From positions 682,001 through 746,000 of the forward strand of contig NZ_VFML01000002.1 of the NCBI RefSeq assembly GCF_006715045.1: 64,000 nucleotides of DNA. Direction: 5' to 3'. The notes beneath the pieces were generated by a model that saw only the letters and a program-made list of their open reading frames with translations, searched no databases and was not told the DNA's origin. The first letter of the stretch is position 1, and every line of letters starts with the position of its first letter. A program made the translations under genes and the position numbers. This document shows positions 34,160 to 43,027 of this stretch, in pieces. Source of the DNA: Amycolatopsis cihanbeyliensis (lineage in GTDB: Bacteria > Actinomycetota > Actinomycetes > Mycobacteriales > Pseudonocardiaceae).

Positions 34160-34186
34160 TCATCGGCTCCAGTTGTTGTCACTCAT
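34160..34186 (-). CDS. Micro-ORF 2: octapeptide MSDNNWSR
   Basis: ATG AGT GAC AAC AAC TGG AGC CGA TGA, with GGGAGG (complement of 34193-34198) six bases before the ATG. It shares the exact 12-base coding block GACAACAACTGG and a strong ribosome site with micro-ORF 1, 57 bp upstream on the same strand. A hairpin-forming GC stretch follows (CCGCCG/CGGCGG near 34140-34155). Possible roles: tiny RiPP-type precursor, leader/regulatory peptide, or chance. It lies in a 400-bp gap between the methyltransferase and diguanylate cyclase genes. Confidence 0.4.
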   Translation of the reverse strand: MSDNNWSR

Positions 34187-34243
34187 CGCGCACCTCCCGT
34201 CTCGTGTCGGCCTTCGGTCCGTCGTTCTCGCGGCATGGCGTCG

Positions 34244-34264
34244 TCACCAGTTGTTGTCGGCCAT
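34244..34264 (-). CDS. Micro-ORF 1: hexapeptide MADNNW
   Basis: ATG GCC GAC AAC AAC TGG TGA, with a perfect AGGAGG (complement of 34273-34278) eight bases before the ATG. Its DNNW block is repeated in micro-ORF 2 downstream. Both are far below gene-calling limits. The remaining sequence of this gap (34042-34456) holds no larger gene that I can support. Confidence 0.4.
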   Translation of the reverse strand: MADNNW

Positions 34265-34456
34265 GACCGGCACCTCCTCTGGTCGGCACTCCGGGTGGAC
34301 CCGGTGGGCCCGTTGGGCCGACCGGGTGGACTTGCGGGGTCGGGCCCACCGTCCTTGCCCAATATGCGGACGTTCCGCGCGGATCCGGTTACGGTGAGGG
34401 CCGCGAAACCACGATCAGCACGACTGTGATGCGAGTCTTTGTGCAGGTGGAGGCGG

Positions 34457-35821
34457 GTGCGCGAGCGGCAAGGAAAGCCACGCGGATGGGTGAAGGGCTG
34501 GGCGCTGTGGCAATTGCCCAAGCCCGTCCTCGGTTACGTGCTCGCCGTGAACACCGTGGCGATCGCGGTCTCCGCCGGTACCGCCCTCCTCCTCCCGGTC
34601 ACCAGGACCGACGTCATCCGGTTCGCCCTCCTCGCCGGGTGCGCCGCGGTCGCGATCGAGCTGACCAGGCAGGTCGAACGCCAGCGGGAGTACAACCGCA
34701 GCGGCACCGTGGCCTATGTGGACAGCAAAGCGGTCTGGAGCTTCGCCGCCGTGATCGTGCTGCCGCCGGTGCTGGCCTCGGCGATGGTGCTGTTCACCTA
34801 CGCCCTCGCCTGGTACCGGGTCTGGCCACACACCCGCCCCGTGCCGCCACACCGGTGGATCTTCTCCTGCGCGACCGTATTGTGCGGTACCCAGGCCGCC
34901 GTCGCGGTGCTGGCCCTCGGCATGCGCGACTACCCAGGCGCACCGTCCGCGCAGCCCCTCGCCGGCCTCGCCGACCTCGGCATCGTCGCCGCCGCGGCAC
35001 TGTTGCGCTGGGTGATCAACATGGGCCTGGTGATGGCCGCCATCGCGCTCTCCAACCCGCCCGCGAGCGTGAAGGACCTGTTCCACAACTTCGGGCAGCA
35101 GCTCCTCGAAGTGGGCGCGATGGGGCTCGGCCTGGTCGCGGCGGCCGTGGTGGTGGCGCACCCGGCCGCGCTGGCGGGCATCGTGCTCGCGCTGGTCGCG
35201 ATGCATCGCACCGTACTGCTCGCCCAGTATCGGCAGCACGCTCGCACCGACACCAAGACCGGCCTCGCCAACCCACGATGGTGGCACCAGTTCGCCGAGC
35301 AGGCGCTGGTCCGTGCCAGGAACCGGGGTACCACCGTCGGGGTGCTCATCCTCGACATCGATCACTTCAAGTCCATCAACGACACCTACGGGCACCCGGA
35401 CGGCGACCGGGTGCTCCGCGCGATCGCCGAGGAACTGATCGCCGAGACCAGGGACCACGATGCCTGCGGCCGTTGGGGCGGCGAGGAGTTCGCCATCGTG
35501 CTCCCGGACGTCGGCAGCGCACCGAACCTCTACCGGGTCGCCGAGCGGATCCGGGTCCGTATCCAGTCCGTGCGGCTGGACCGGTCCGGCGGGCACGGCC
35601 CACCGATCGCGAACCTCACCGCCTCACTCGGCGCGGCGATCTATCCGGCCGCCGGGATCAACAGCCTGGACGAACTGGTGCTGGCGGCGGACACCGCGCT
35701 CTATGCCGCGAAGAACGCGGGCCGCAACCAGGTACGACTCAGTGCCGGAGCGGTGACCTCGATTCCCGAGCAACAACCCCGCACCGATATCCACGCCGAC
35801 AGCACGGACACCAGCACCTAG
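34457..35821 (+). CDS. Membrane-bound diguanylate cyclase (GGDEF domain)
   Basis: The 454-residue protein makes cyclic di-GMP. Residues about 20-265 contain roughly seven hydrophobic helices (VLGYVLAVNTVAIAVSAG, FAAVIVLPPVLASAMVLFTYAL, LLEVGAMGLGLVAAAVVVAHP) acting as sensor. The GGDEF domain follows: DTKTGLANPRWWHQ, ILDIDHFKSINDTYGHPDGDRVL, and the active site GRWGGEEFAIVLP. An RDHD sequence five residues before GGEEF is the product-inhibition site (RxxD). GTG 34457 with GGAGG three bases upstream is chosen; TTG 34439 is possible. The stop TAG is part of the CTAG target duplicated by the IS701-type element, so the gene is intact. Confidence 0.88.
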   Translation: MRERQGKPRGWVKGWALWQLPKPVLGYVLAVNTVAIAVSAGTALLLPVTRTDVIRFALLAGCAAVAIELTRQVERQREYNRSGTVAYVDSKAVWSFAAVIVLPPVLASAMVLFTYALAWYRVWPHTRPVPPHRWIFSCATVLCGTQAAVAVLALGMRDYPGAPSAQPLAGLADLGIVAAAALLRWVINMGLVMAAIALSNPPASVKDLFHNFGQQLLEVGAMGLGLVAAAVVVAHPAALAGIVLALVAMHRTVLLAQYRQHARTDTKTGLANPRWWHQFAEQALVRARNRGTTVGVLILDIDHFKSINDTYGHPDGDRVLRAIAEELIAETRDHDACGRWGGEEFAIVLPDVGSAPNLYRVAERIRVRIQSVRLDRSGGHGPPIANLTASLGAAIYPAAGINSLDELVLAADTALYAAKNAGRNQVRLSAGAVTSIPEQQPRTDIHADSTDTST

Positions 35822-35841
35822 TAGTACTTTGTTAGGTTGGT
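35822..35841. repeat. Left terminal inverted repeat of the IS701-type element
   Basis: CTTTGTTAGGTTGGT in its inner part matches 14 of 15 bases of the right end. Confidence 0.8.
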
Positions 35842-35946
35842 TGGTTTCTGTTGTGCCGTAAGGGTTTGATTGTTTGGTGGCAGGTGGGGCATGCGCGGTC
35901 CAGGTGGCGAGCAGGTATTGCAGCTCGTGGATCGCTTTGTAGAGGG

Positions 35947-37290
35947 TTAGGCCGGCGCATCCGCTTTTGGGTCGTGTCGCAGCAGGGTGATGAACAGGTG
36001 CGCGGCGGTGACGAGGGTGACGTGGCGGTGCCAGCCTGTCCATGATCGGCCTTCGAAGTGGTCCAGGCCGAGGCCGGTTTTGAGTTCGCGGTAGTCGTGT
36101 TCGATGCGCCAGCGGATCTTCGCGGTGCGGATCAGGTTGGTGGGGTCGGTGTCGGCGGGCTGGCTGGTCAGCCAGTAGGTGACGGGTTCGGGTTCGTCGT
36201 CGGGCCATTCGGCGATCAGCCATCGTTCGGGCAGGGTGCCGTCGGTGTCACGGGTGATGCGGTGTCCGGCCGGGCGGACGCGGAGGAACACGAACTGTGA
36301 GCTGAGGTTGCCTGTGCTGCCCTCGCGCCAGGTGACCGTGGTTGCGGTGTCGCGGCCGGCGGCCAGGACGTGGTGGGCGATGCTGACCGGGTCGTGCGGG
36401 TAGTCCGGGCGGGTCGGTGGGCGGCCGTGGCCGGACCAGGTGGGTGGTACGGGTGCCGCGTCGGCGGGGTGGGCGAGGGTTTCACCTGTGACCTGGACGC
36501 TGTAGACGATGCCGCGTTCGTCGAGCGCGGCCCGGAACGGGCCACTGTCGCCGTAGCCGGAGTCGGCGGCCACCAGCGGTGGCCGCAGTCCGTGCCTGGC
36601 GAGGCCGTCGAGCATCTCGACCGCCAGCATCCACTTCGGGCGGTGACCCTTATCGTCGGGAACCGCGGACTTGCGGCGCCGCTGCCGGGCCGCCTCCGTC
36701 GCCGCTGTGGCCACCGCCTCGGCATCGACATCAGCGGGCGCGGCCGGCGCGGCGGCTCGCGGCGCGTTCGTCAAGGTCTTGCGCTGCTTGGCTTTCGCCG
36801 CCTTCACCGCCGCCGGTCCGGCCTTGGCAACATCCCACGACTCGGGCAGGAACAACCGCCACTCCAGCGGACACGACGCCGTATCGGTGACCGCGTGGAC
36901 GCTCACCCCGATCTGGCAGTTCGCGACCTTGCCCAAGGTGCCGGAGTACTGCCGGGCCACACCCGGCGAGCCGGTGCCGTCTTTCGGGAACCCGGTGTCG
37001 TCCACCACCCAGGCAACCGGATCGATGAACTCGACCGCCCGGCACGCCAACCGCGCCCGCACCGCCGCGGTGTCCCACGTCGAGGCCGTCACAAACTGCT
37101 GCAGCCCCTGGTGATCGACCCCCAGCCGCGCCGCCATCGGCCGCATCGACTTACGCCGCCCATCCAGCAACAGCCCACGCAGATACGTTTCACCTTTCGC
37201 CCGCTGATCAGACCGAGCCACAGGCACAAACACGTCCGCAGCGAACGCCTCCAAGCGTTGCCGCACAACCGAGAACTCATCCGGGGTCAC
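35947..37290 (-). CDS. IS701-family transposase
   Basis: The 447-residue protein has the IS701 DDE arrangement: an N-terminal part with YLRGLLLDGRRKSMRPMA and LQQFVTASTWD; first catalytic Asp in AWVVDDTGFPKDG; second Asp in LVAADSGYGDSGPF; catalytic Glu in RWRIEHDYRELKTGLGLDHFEGR (key: YRELKTGLG). An Ala/Lys-rich spacer (about residues 165-215) is unusually long. It starts with GTG or ATG close to 37290, 65 bp inside the right end. No stops interrupt it, so it may be active. Confidence 0.93.
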   Translation of the reverse strand: MTPDEFSVVRQRLEAFAADVFVPVARSDQRAKGETYLRGLLLDGRRKSMRPMAARLGVDHQGLQQFVTASTWDTAAVRARLACRAVEFIDPVAWVVDDTGFPKDGTGSPGVARQYSGTLGKVANCQIGVSVHAVTDTASCPLEWRLFLPESWDVAKAGPAAVKAAKAKQRKTLTNAPRAAAPAAPADVDAEAVATAATEAARQRRRKSAVPDDKGHRPKWMLAVEMLDGLARHGLRPPLVAADSGYGDSGPFRAALDERGIVYSVQVTGETLAHPADAAPVPPTWSGHGRPPTRPDYPHDPVSIAHHVLAAGRDTATTVTWREGSTGNLSSQFVFLRVRPAGHRITRDTDGTLPERWLIAEWPDDEPEPVTYWLTSQPADTDPTNLIRTAKIRWRIEHDYRELKTGLGLDHFEGRSWTGWHRHVTLVTAAHLFITLLRHDPKADAPA

Positions 37291-37334
37291 CGAAACATGA
37301 AACTACCCACGCTACCCCGACAACCCCACGACAC

Positions 37335-37355
37335 ACCGACCTAACAAAGCCCCTA
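37335..37355. repeat. Right terminal inverted repeat of the IS701-type element
   Basis: ACCGACCTAACAAAGCCCCT then A, the mirror of the left end with one gap; followed by the second CTAG copy. Confidence 0.8.
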
Positions 37356-37363
37356 CTAGGCTG

Positions 37364-37436
37364 TGTCAAGAAGGCGCGCTGGCCTTCGGTCCGGAGCGCG
37401 CCCCCGCATCACCTTGTGCAGGCACCTTCTTCGACA
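37364..37436. terminator. Imperfect hairpin between the diguanylate cyclase/IS and asparaginase
   Basis: TGTCAAGAAGGCGC (37364-37377) pairs with GCACCTTCTTCGACA (37422-37436) with one bulge and one wobble. It lies next to the asparaginase stop (37441) and, before the IS entered, would have followed the diguanylate cyclase, serving both convergent genes. Confidence 0.5.
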
Positions 37437-37440
37437 GTTT

Positions 37441-38433
37441 CTAGCCGTACGCCGCGAACGCTTCGGCGATCTCCGCTCGCCCCTTGCCGTTCCCGAGGAG
37501 CTGGCGCAGCAGGATCCGAGCCTTGTACGGATCGAGGAAGCCACCGTTCACCAGGCCACGCCGTTGCAGATCCTGTTCCGACCCGGGGAATCCGTAGCTC
37601 GCGCGATGCACCGATCCGGCCCCGGTCCGGCTGGTGAGCACGACCGGGACGCGCTCGGCGTAGGCGGCGAGCAGTTCCACGGCGCCGGCGGGCACGTGGC
37701 CGACGCCGAACGCGGCGAGCACCAGGCCGTCCAGATCCGTCCGCATCGGACGCAGCAACGGAAGGTCGTCGTCGAGTGTCGTGGTCACCACCGGCACGAG
37801 CGGGTCCGCGCCGGCCGGGGGCAAGGCCGGCCTCGGTCCCACCGCGGCCGGCAGCCACACCCTGTCCTCCACCACCTGGCCAAGTGGCCCGGTGTCCGGC
37901 GAGGCGAACGCCGCGGGGCTGGTGCTGTGGGTCTTGCGGACATGCCTGGCCGCGTGAATCTCGTCGCCCAGCACCACCAGGCACCCCAAGCCGCGGGCCC
38001 GCGGGCTGGCGGCCACCCGCAGCGCGGCGAGCAGGTTGCCCGGACCGTCGGCCCCGGCCAGTTCGGGGTGCCGCATGGCGCCGGTCAGCACCACCGGCAT
38101 CGCGGTGTCCAGGCTGATATCGAGGAAGAACGACGTCTCCTCCAGCGTGTCGGTACCCTGGGTGAGCACCACGGCGTCCTGGCTCTCGGCGAGCTCCTCG
38201 ATCAGTCCGGTCAGCGCGGCGAGGTCGGCGAAGGTCACCGACGCGCCCGGCACCGAGCGGAAGGTCCGCGTGCTCAGCTCGATGTCCAGCTCGGCGAGTC
38301 CGGGTACGGCCTCGACCAGGTCCCCGGCGTCCAGGCTCGGCGTCACCGCCTCGCCAGGGGCGGGTCTGGTCATCGCGATCGTGCCGCCGAGGGCGATGAG
38401 CGCCACCCGTGCCGCGGGGGAAGATTCGGCCAC
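37441..38433 (-). CDS. L-asparaginase (type I/II family)
   Basis: The 330-residue protein carries both asparaginase signatures: LIALGGTIAMT (catalytic Thr, about residue 18) and VVLTQGTDTLEETSFFLD (second Thr-Asp pair, about residue 91), plus PVVLTGAMRHPELAGADGPGNL (Thr-Gly-Ala-Met; Lys replaced region typical). It hydrolyses Asn to Asp and ammonia. The frame is open to 38640, but that would overlap the divergent kinase; GTG 38433 (VAESSPAARVALIALGG) is chosen. No signal peptide, so cytoplasmic. Confidence 0.9.
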   Translation of the reverse strand: MAESSPAARVALIALGGTIAMTRPAPGEAVTPSLDAGDLVEAVPGLAELDIELSTRTFRSVPGASVTFADLAALTGLIEELAESQDAVVLTQGTDTLEETSFFLDISLDTAMPVVLTGAMRHPELAGADGPGNLLAALRVAASPRARGLGCLVVLGDEIHAARHVRKTHSTSPAAFASPDTGPLGQVVEDRVWLPAAVGPRPALPPAGADPLVPVVTTTLDDDLPLLRPMRTDLDGLVLAAFGVGHVPAGAVELLAAYAERVPVVLTSRTGAGSVHRASYGFPGSEQDLQRRGLVNGGFLDPYKARILLRQLLGNGKGRAEIAEAFAAYG

Positions 38434-38545
38434 GGGCCTGGACCCTAACAGGCTGCCACTTGGTCGATACGCAGCGAGCGCGGTACCGTCAACCGCTGGC
38501 CCAATCGAGCCGAGGACAGCGTGACCGAAACGGAGTGGCTGGCAC

Positions 38546-39883
38546 ATGGAGCCAGAGACCCAACCGAGATTCGGCATGGGCGAGGTCGCCAGGGAACACG
38601 ACGATGCCGTGCTGAACCCACGGGCAGACGCCAAGGTCATCGCGAACCGCTACGAGATCGGGCCGGTGATCGGCCGTGGCGGCAGCGCGACCGTGCACAG
38701 GGCAGTGGACCGGACCACCGGGCACGAGGTGGCGGTGAAGCTGTTCCATACCGGCGGCGCACAGATCGCCCAGCGCCGCCAACGCCAGGAGCTGGACATT
38801 CTGCGCAGGCTCCGGCATCCCGGGCTGGTGACCCTGTACGACGCCGGCACGCACGAAGGGCAGGCCTACCTGGTGATGCGGCTCGCCACCGGGTCGACGC
38901 TCGCGGCACGCGTCCTGTGTGGACCGATGAGCCCCGCGGAGGTCACCGAACTCGGCGCCGCACTCGCCCGCGCACTGGACTACGTGCACTCCACCGGTGT
39001 GACGCACCGCGATCTCAAGCCCGCCAACGTGCTGCTCGGTCCGGACGGCCCGATGCTCAGCGACTTCGGCATCGCGCAGGCGCTGGACAGCACCCGGGTC
39101 ACCTCCAACGGCGTGGTCGTCGGCACCGCCGCCTACCTCGCGCCGGAACAGGTGCGTAGCGAGTGGGTCGGGCCCCCTGCCGATGTGTACGCGCTCGGCC
39201 TGGTCCTGCTGGAATGCCTCACCGGCAACCGGCAGTACCCCGGCACGCTGGTGGAGTCCGCGGTCGCCAGGCTGCACCACCCACCCGTGGTGCCGGACGG
39301 GCTTCCGCACGGCCTGGCCGCCCTGCTCGCCCGGATGACCGCGGACCGGCCAACGGACCGCCCGGCGGCCGGCGAGGTGGCCGACGCACTCGAGGAGCCG
39401 TCCCCTGCCGTCACCTCGCCCCTGGTGACCGCGCCGGCCCGGCCCGCACGGTCAAGGCGACTGCGCGCCCTGCTGTCGGTCGGCGTACCGGTCGCGGCCG
39501 GGTGCGCGGCCGTGGTGGCCGTCCTGCTGCCCGACGCGCCGGAAACCCGCGCCCCGGCGTCCGAGGCCGACCAGCCCGTCCATCCCGCGCCGCCGACCAC
39601 CCGGACCGCCGACCACGTCCCGGCCATGACCGGCACGACGGGGAACCGGTCCACCCCGGCACCCTCGCGGCCAGCCGCCCCCCAACCGTCTGAAAAGGAC
39701 ACAACGCGGGCGGACACGCCGCAGCGACCGGTATCCGTTCCCGTGGACGGGCCTGCTCCGGCCGGGCCGCCGGAGCAGGCCGACGAACCTCCGGGGCGCG
39801 GCGACAAGGGCAAGAAGGGGAAACCGCACCCGCCTTCCGAGCCGGGCAAGGGCCCATCGGGGGCACGCCCGCTGGGGTCGTAA
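38546..39883 (+). CDS. Serine/threonine protein kinase, single-pass membrane
   Basis: The 445-residue PknB-like kinase has its catalytic domain at about residues 35-280: YEIGPVIGRGGSATVHRAV (P-loop), VAVKLF (catalytic Lys), THRDLKPANVLL (catalytic loop), SDFGIAQAL (DFG), and APEQVRSEW. A single membrane helix (LLSVGVPVAAGCAAVVAVLLP) follows a basic juxtamembrane part. The about 110 outside residues are Pro/Thr-rich without PASTA repeats and end in a basic GKKGKP tract. ATG 38546. The neighbour DUF1707 gene follows on the same strand. Confidence 0.92.
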   Translation: MEPETQPRFGMGEVAREHDDAVLNPRADAKVIANRYEIGPVIGRGGSATVHRAVDRTTGHEVAVKLFHTGGAQIAQRRQRQELDILRRLRHPGLVTLYDAGTHEGQAYLVMRLATGSTLAARVLCGPMSPAEVTELGAALARALDYVHSTGVTHRDLKPANVLLGPDGPMLSDFGIAQALDSTRVTSNGVVVGTAAYLAPEQVRSEWVGPPADVYALGLVLLECLTGNRQYPGTLVESAVARLHHPPVVPDGLPHGLAALLARMTADRPTDRPAAGEVADALEEPSPAVTSPLVTAPARPARSRRLRALLSVGVPVAAGCAAVVAVLLPDAPETRAPASEADQPVHPAPPTTRTADHVPAMTGTTGNRSTPAPSRPAAPQPSEKDTTRADTPQRPVSVPVDGPAPAGPPEQADEPPGRGDKGKKGKPHPPSEPGKGPSGARPLGS

Positions 39884-39915
39884 CCGTACCGGGTGTCGCG
39901 CGCTACGCTGCCCGC

Positions 39916-40443
39916 ATGCTGGATGAGTTACAGGCTCGGAAAGAGGCTGCCCAGGCGCGCCTCGAGCAGGCAGTCGGCGAGGGCAGGCTGACCCTCGACG
40001 AGTACACCGACCGAGTCGCGCAGGTGTGGGCGGCGACCAGCACCGGCATGATCGACAGCGCGCTGTCCGACCTGCCCGCGCCACTGGTGCGGCCCGAGCC
40101 CGCAGCCACCCGGATGAGCATCGACGTGATCTTCGATGACGTCAAACGCAGTGGCCGGTTCGCGCTGAGTTCGGGGGACCGCGTCACCGGGTTCTTCGGC
40201 GACGTGAAACTGGACCTACGGCAGGCCGTGCTCACCGAGCAGGTGCTCAAGCTGAACGTCTCCTCCGTGTTCGGGGATGTCCGGGTGACCGTGCCGGAAG
40301 GGATCGAGGTCGAGGTGACGTCGTTCACCCTGCTCGGCGACCGCGATATCCAGACCACCAGCGAACGCGTGCCCGGCAGCCCCAGGCTGCTGCTGAAGGC
40401 CAACACGATCTTCGGCGACATCCGGGTACGCAGCGGGTCCTGA
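39916..40443 (+). CDS. DUF1707 domain protein with LiaF-like C-terminal domain
   Basis: The 175-residue protein begins with a DUF1707 (SHOCT-like) helical pair (ARLEQAVGEGRLTLDEYTDRVAQVWAA, residues about 14-42), then a beta-rich LiaF/cell-wall-active-antibiotic-response-type domain (SIDVIFDDVKRSGRF, VTGFFGDVKLDLRQAV, SVFGDVRVTVPEGIEVEV, TIFGDIRVRSGS) with its repeated FGDV turns. Usually linked to envelope stress or two-component signalling; here it follows a Ser/Thr kinase by 32 bp, which may act on it. Confidence 0.85.
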   Translation: MLDELQARKEAAQARLEQAVGEGRLTLDEYTDRVAQVWAATSTGMIDSALSDLPAPLVRPEPAATRMSIDVIFDDVKRSGRFALSSGDRVTGFFGDVKLDLRQAVLTEQVLKLNVSSVFGDVRVTVPEGIEVEVTSFTLLGDRDIQTTSERVPGSPRLLLKANTIFGDIRVRSGS

Positions 40444-40457
40444 GCTAGCCTGGCGGC

Positions 40458-40787
40458 ATGGCTTCGGATCATGTGATCGTCTCCTCGACGACGGACAGCG
40501 AACAGGCCGCGCGGGAACTGGCGGCCAGTGCCATCGACGCCAGGCTGGGCGCGTGCGCGCAGATCGTCGGTCCGATCACCAGCGTCTACCGCTGGGAAGG
40601 CGCGGTACAGACCGACCAGGAATGGCGAGTGGAGATCAAGACTGCGGCCGATCGGGTGGCCGAGTTGACCGAACGGCTCAACGCCGAGCACGGCTACGAC
40701 GTCCCGGAAATCATCGCGACCCCGATCGACGGCGGCTCCGCCGAGTACCTGGCCTGGCTGATCGACGAGACCCGCTCGCTCAGGTGA
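40458..40787 (+). CDS. cutA: Divalent-cation tolerance protein CutA
   Basis: The 109-residue protein has the ferredoxin-like CutA1 trimer fold: VIVSSTTDSEQAARELAASAI, RLGACAQIVGPITSVYRWEG (conserved ACxQ and YRWxG), EWRVEIKT, YDVPEIIATPI, YLAWL. The biochemical role is unclear; named for copper tolerance in E. coli. It follows the DUF1707 gene by 14 bp on the same strand. Confidence 0.93.
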   Translation: MASDHVIVSSTTDSEQAARELAASAIDARLGACAQIVGPITSVYRWEGAVQTDQEWRVEIKTAADRVAELTERLNAEHGYDVPEIIATPIDGGSAEYLAWLIDETRSLR

Positions 40788-40810
40788 AGGCGTCGGGCGA
40801 CCACTCGGGG

Positions 40811-42892
40811 CTACCAGTTGAGGGTGGAGGTCAGTTTCTCCTCGACGATCGGGGCCATGGTCGTCATGTAGGTCGCGCTGATGTGGTTGTTGTCCATGTA
40901 CACCAGCACGTTGCCGATCGCCGGCGGGCACAGCCGCTCGGTGCAGAAGTAGTCACTGAAGTCGAGGAAGTGGACGTTGTCCGGCAGGACGCTCATCCCG
41001 GCGTACGGCGGCTCGGGAGACAGCAACTCGGCCCGCGGCCGGGCGCAGACCTCGGCGTCCTGGCCGTACCTTTCCACGCAGGACGAGGGTTCGAAGTCGT
41101 AGCGCGGGTTGTCCCGTACCGCCACCACCGGGATATCCAGCTCCGCCAGCTTGCGCCACTGCGCCACATAGCCGGGCGGGGTGTACTCGGTGAGCCCCAT
41201 CCGCACTTCGCGGGTGGCGGTGGTGAACACGACGTCCGGCCGGATCCGCGCGATCTGGTCGATCACGTCCGCGTTCCAGTCCATGCACGGCTGGTCACCC
41301 GGCACGATGTCGGATTCGGTCGAGAACGGGCACCCACCCCGTAGCAGCGAGCTGACCTGCCAGTTCCGCCGCTCCGCAATGGGCAGCAGGGCCCCGAGGA
41401 ACTGCCCGGGATGCGAGTCCCCCACCACGACGATCCGCCGCCCGGGAGGACCCTCGGTGTCGGTGCTGCACAGCTCCACCTCCACGCGCGCCGGGATCGT
41501 CGTGCACAGCTCCTGCCGGATCCCCGCGAAGTCCTCGTGCAAGGAGACGAACGAGGGCATCAGTCCGGGGTCGGTGGCCCCGGTGTACTCGAACCCTTCG
41601 GCACGGGCCAGCGCCCCGGGATGATCGGGGTCGTCGGCGGTGATCGTGACGGCGGCCCACTGCTCCGCCGTCACCTGCCAGGCACCCGCCAGCACCAGCA
41701 CCGGCATGAGCGTCAGCACGCCGAACCGGTAGGCGCCCCAGCGCAGTGCCGGGCTGAACCGGGACTCCCGGGCCGGCGTCTCGATCAGGTGGTGGGTCAG
41801 CGCGGCCAGCACCACCGACAGCCCGATGACCAGCGCGCCTCCCGCGATTCCCGCTTCGGCGCGGTCCCGCAGCACGAGGTAGAACAGCAGCACCGGCCAG
41901 TGCCACAGGTACAGCGCGTAGCTGAGGTTGCCGACGTACTCCAGCGGCCGGGAGCTCAGCAGCCGGTCGGCGCCGACCGGGCTGGCGGTCGCGCCCGCCA
42001 GCAGCACCAGCAGCGCGGACATCGTGGGCCAGAGCGCCGCGTACCCCGGGAAGACGCTGCCGACCTGCAACAGCAGGCCGCAGGAGACCAGCCCGGCCAC
42101 CCCGAGCCAACCGAGCAGCACCCGCACCGGCCTTGGCAGGGTCAGCAGTTGGATGCCCAGCGCGAGCAGGCCACCCAGGGCGAACTCCCACACCCGGGTC
42201 AACGAGTGGAAGTAGGCCATCGGTTGGTCGATACCGGTCAACACCACCGAGTACGCCAGCGAGGTCGCGAACAGCACGAGCAGGGTCAGCGCCATGCTGC
42301 CGCGCAACCCCCGGCCCGCCCACCGGGCCACCAGCGCGACCAGCGCCACCAGCAGCGGCCACACCAGGTAGAACTGCCCCTGGATGGAAAGCGACCAGAA
42401 GTGCTGCACCACGCTGGCGGTGTTGTGCTGGGCGAAGTAGTCGACCGAGTCGGCAACCAGCCGCCAGTTCTCCACGTACAGCGCGGAGGCGAACACCTCG
42501 CTGATCGTCTGCGTCCAGCGGCCCTGGGGCAGCAGCAACCAGCCCGCGACGATGATCGCCGTCAGCACGGTGAGCGCGGCCGGGAACAGGCGCTTGATCA
42601 TCCGGCCCCACATCGACCGGAACCCGATCCCGCCGCGCTCGCTGGCGCGAACCAGCTGGCCGGTGATCAGAAACCCGGAAATGAGGAAGAAGACGTCCAC
42701 GCCGCCGGAGATCCGACCGAACCACACGTGGTAGACGACGACCAGCACCGCCGCCAGTGCCCGCAGCCCCTGCAGTTCCGGCCGGTACCGGCGTGCCGAG
42801 GGCGCGTTCGGCGGGGCCCGGGTGGGCACAGGCGGATCCGCGCGAAGCAGGCTCATCTCGATCGTCCTCGGCACGCTGGGCAGCTCGGTCAC
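40811..42892 (-). CDS. Acyltransferase 3 (OafA-like) membrane protein with SGNH domain
   Basis: The 693-residue protein has about ten membrane helices in the acyltransferase-3 domain (residues 35-400): RPELQGLRALAAVLVVVYHVWF with catalytic His, GGVDVFFLISGFLITGQL, SLSIQGQFYLVWPLLVAL, YVGNLSYALYLWHWPVLLFYL. A periplasmic SGNH hydrolase-like domain follows (IVVVGDSHPGQFLGAL, DVVFTTATREV, NNHISATYMTTM). Such proteins O-acetylate cell-wall polymers or glycans. GTG start. It converges on cutA with 23 bp between, and the acceptor is unknown. Confidence 0.9.
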   Translation of the reverse strand: MTELPSVPRTIEMSLLRADPPVPTRAPPNAPSARRYRPELQGLRALAAVLVVVYHVWFGRISGGVDVFFLISGFLITGQLVRASERGGIGFRSMWGRMIKRLFPAALTVLTAIIVAGWLLLPQGRWTQTISEVFASALYVENWRLVADSVDYFAQHNTASVVQHFWSLSIQGQFYLVWPLLVALVALVARWAGRGLRGSMALTLLVLFATSLAYSVVLTGIDQPMAYFHSLTRVWEFALGGLLALGIQLLTLPRPVRVLLGWLGVAGLVSCGLLLQVGSVFPGYAALWPTMSALLVLLAGATASPVGADRLLSSRPLEYVGNLSYALYLWHWPVLLFYLVLRDRAEAGIAGGALVIGLSVVLAALTHHLIETPARESRFSPALRWGAYRFGVLTLMPVLVLAGAWQVTAEQWAAVTITADDPDHPGALARAEGFEYTGATDPGLMPSFVSLHEDFAGIRQELCTTIPARVEVELCSTDTEGPPGRRIVVVGDSHPGQFLGALLPIAERRNWQVSSLLRGGCPFSTESDIVPGDQPCMDWNADVIDQIARIRPDVVFTTATREVRMGLTEYTPPGYVAQWRKLAELDIPVVAVRDNPRYDFEPSSCVERYGQDAEVCARPRAELLSPEPPYAGMSVLPDNVHFLDFSDYFCTERLCPPAIGNVLVYMDNNHISATYMTTMAPIVEEKLTSTLNW

Positions 42893-43027
42893 GTGAGTCC
42901 GGCGGTCACCGGGTCGGGTGACTCACCAACGATGCCACCAGCACCCGAACCACCGTGACGCACCCCGACCAGGTCACAGCCGGGTCACCGTGTTGCTCAC
43001 CGTCCGGTAACGAAAGATCGGCGAGGT

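Larger units (their letters stand above)
35822..37355. mobile_element. IS701-family insertion sequence (1,534 bp) with CTAG target duplication
   Basis: CTAG at 35818-35821 and again at 37356-37359 flanks the element. Terminal inverted repeats are TAGTACTTTGTTAGGTTGGT (35822-35841) and, on the other strand from 37355, TAGGGGCTTTGTTAGGTCGG; they match except for one gap and a few bases. It carries one full-length transposase. The left target copy contains the TAG stop of the diguanylate cyclase. Confidence 0.9.

Noticed and set aside
34183..34521. 112-codon minus-strand frame overlapping the micro-ORFs
   Set aside because: Pro/Arg-rich with no motif and overlapping the diguanylate cyclase start; its stop overlaps the ATG of micro-ORF 2, but I see no evidence that it is translated.
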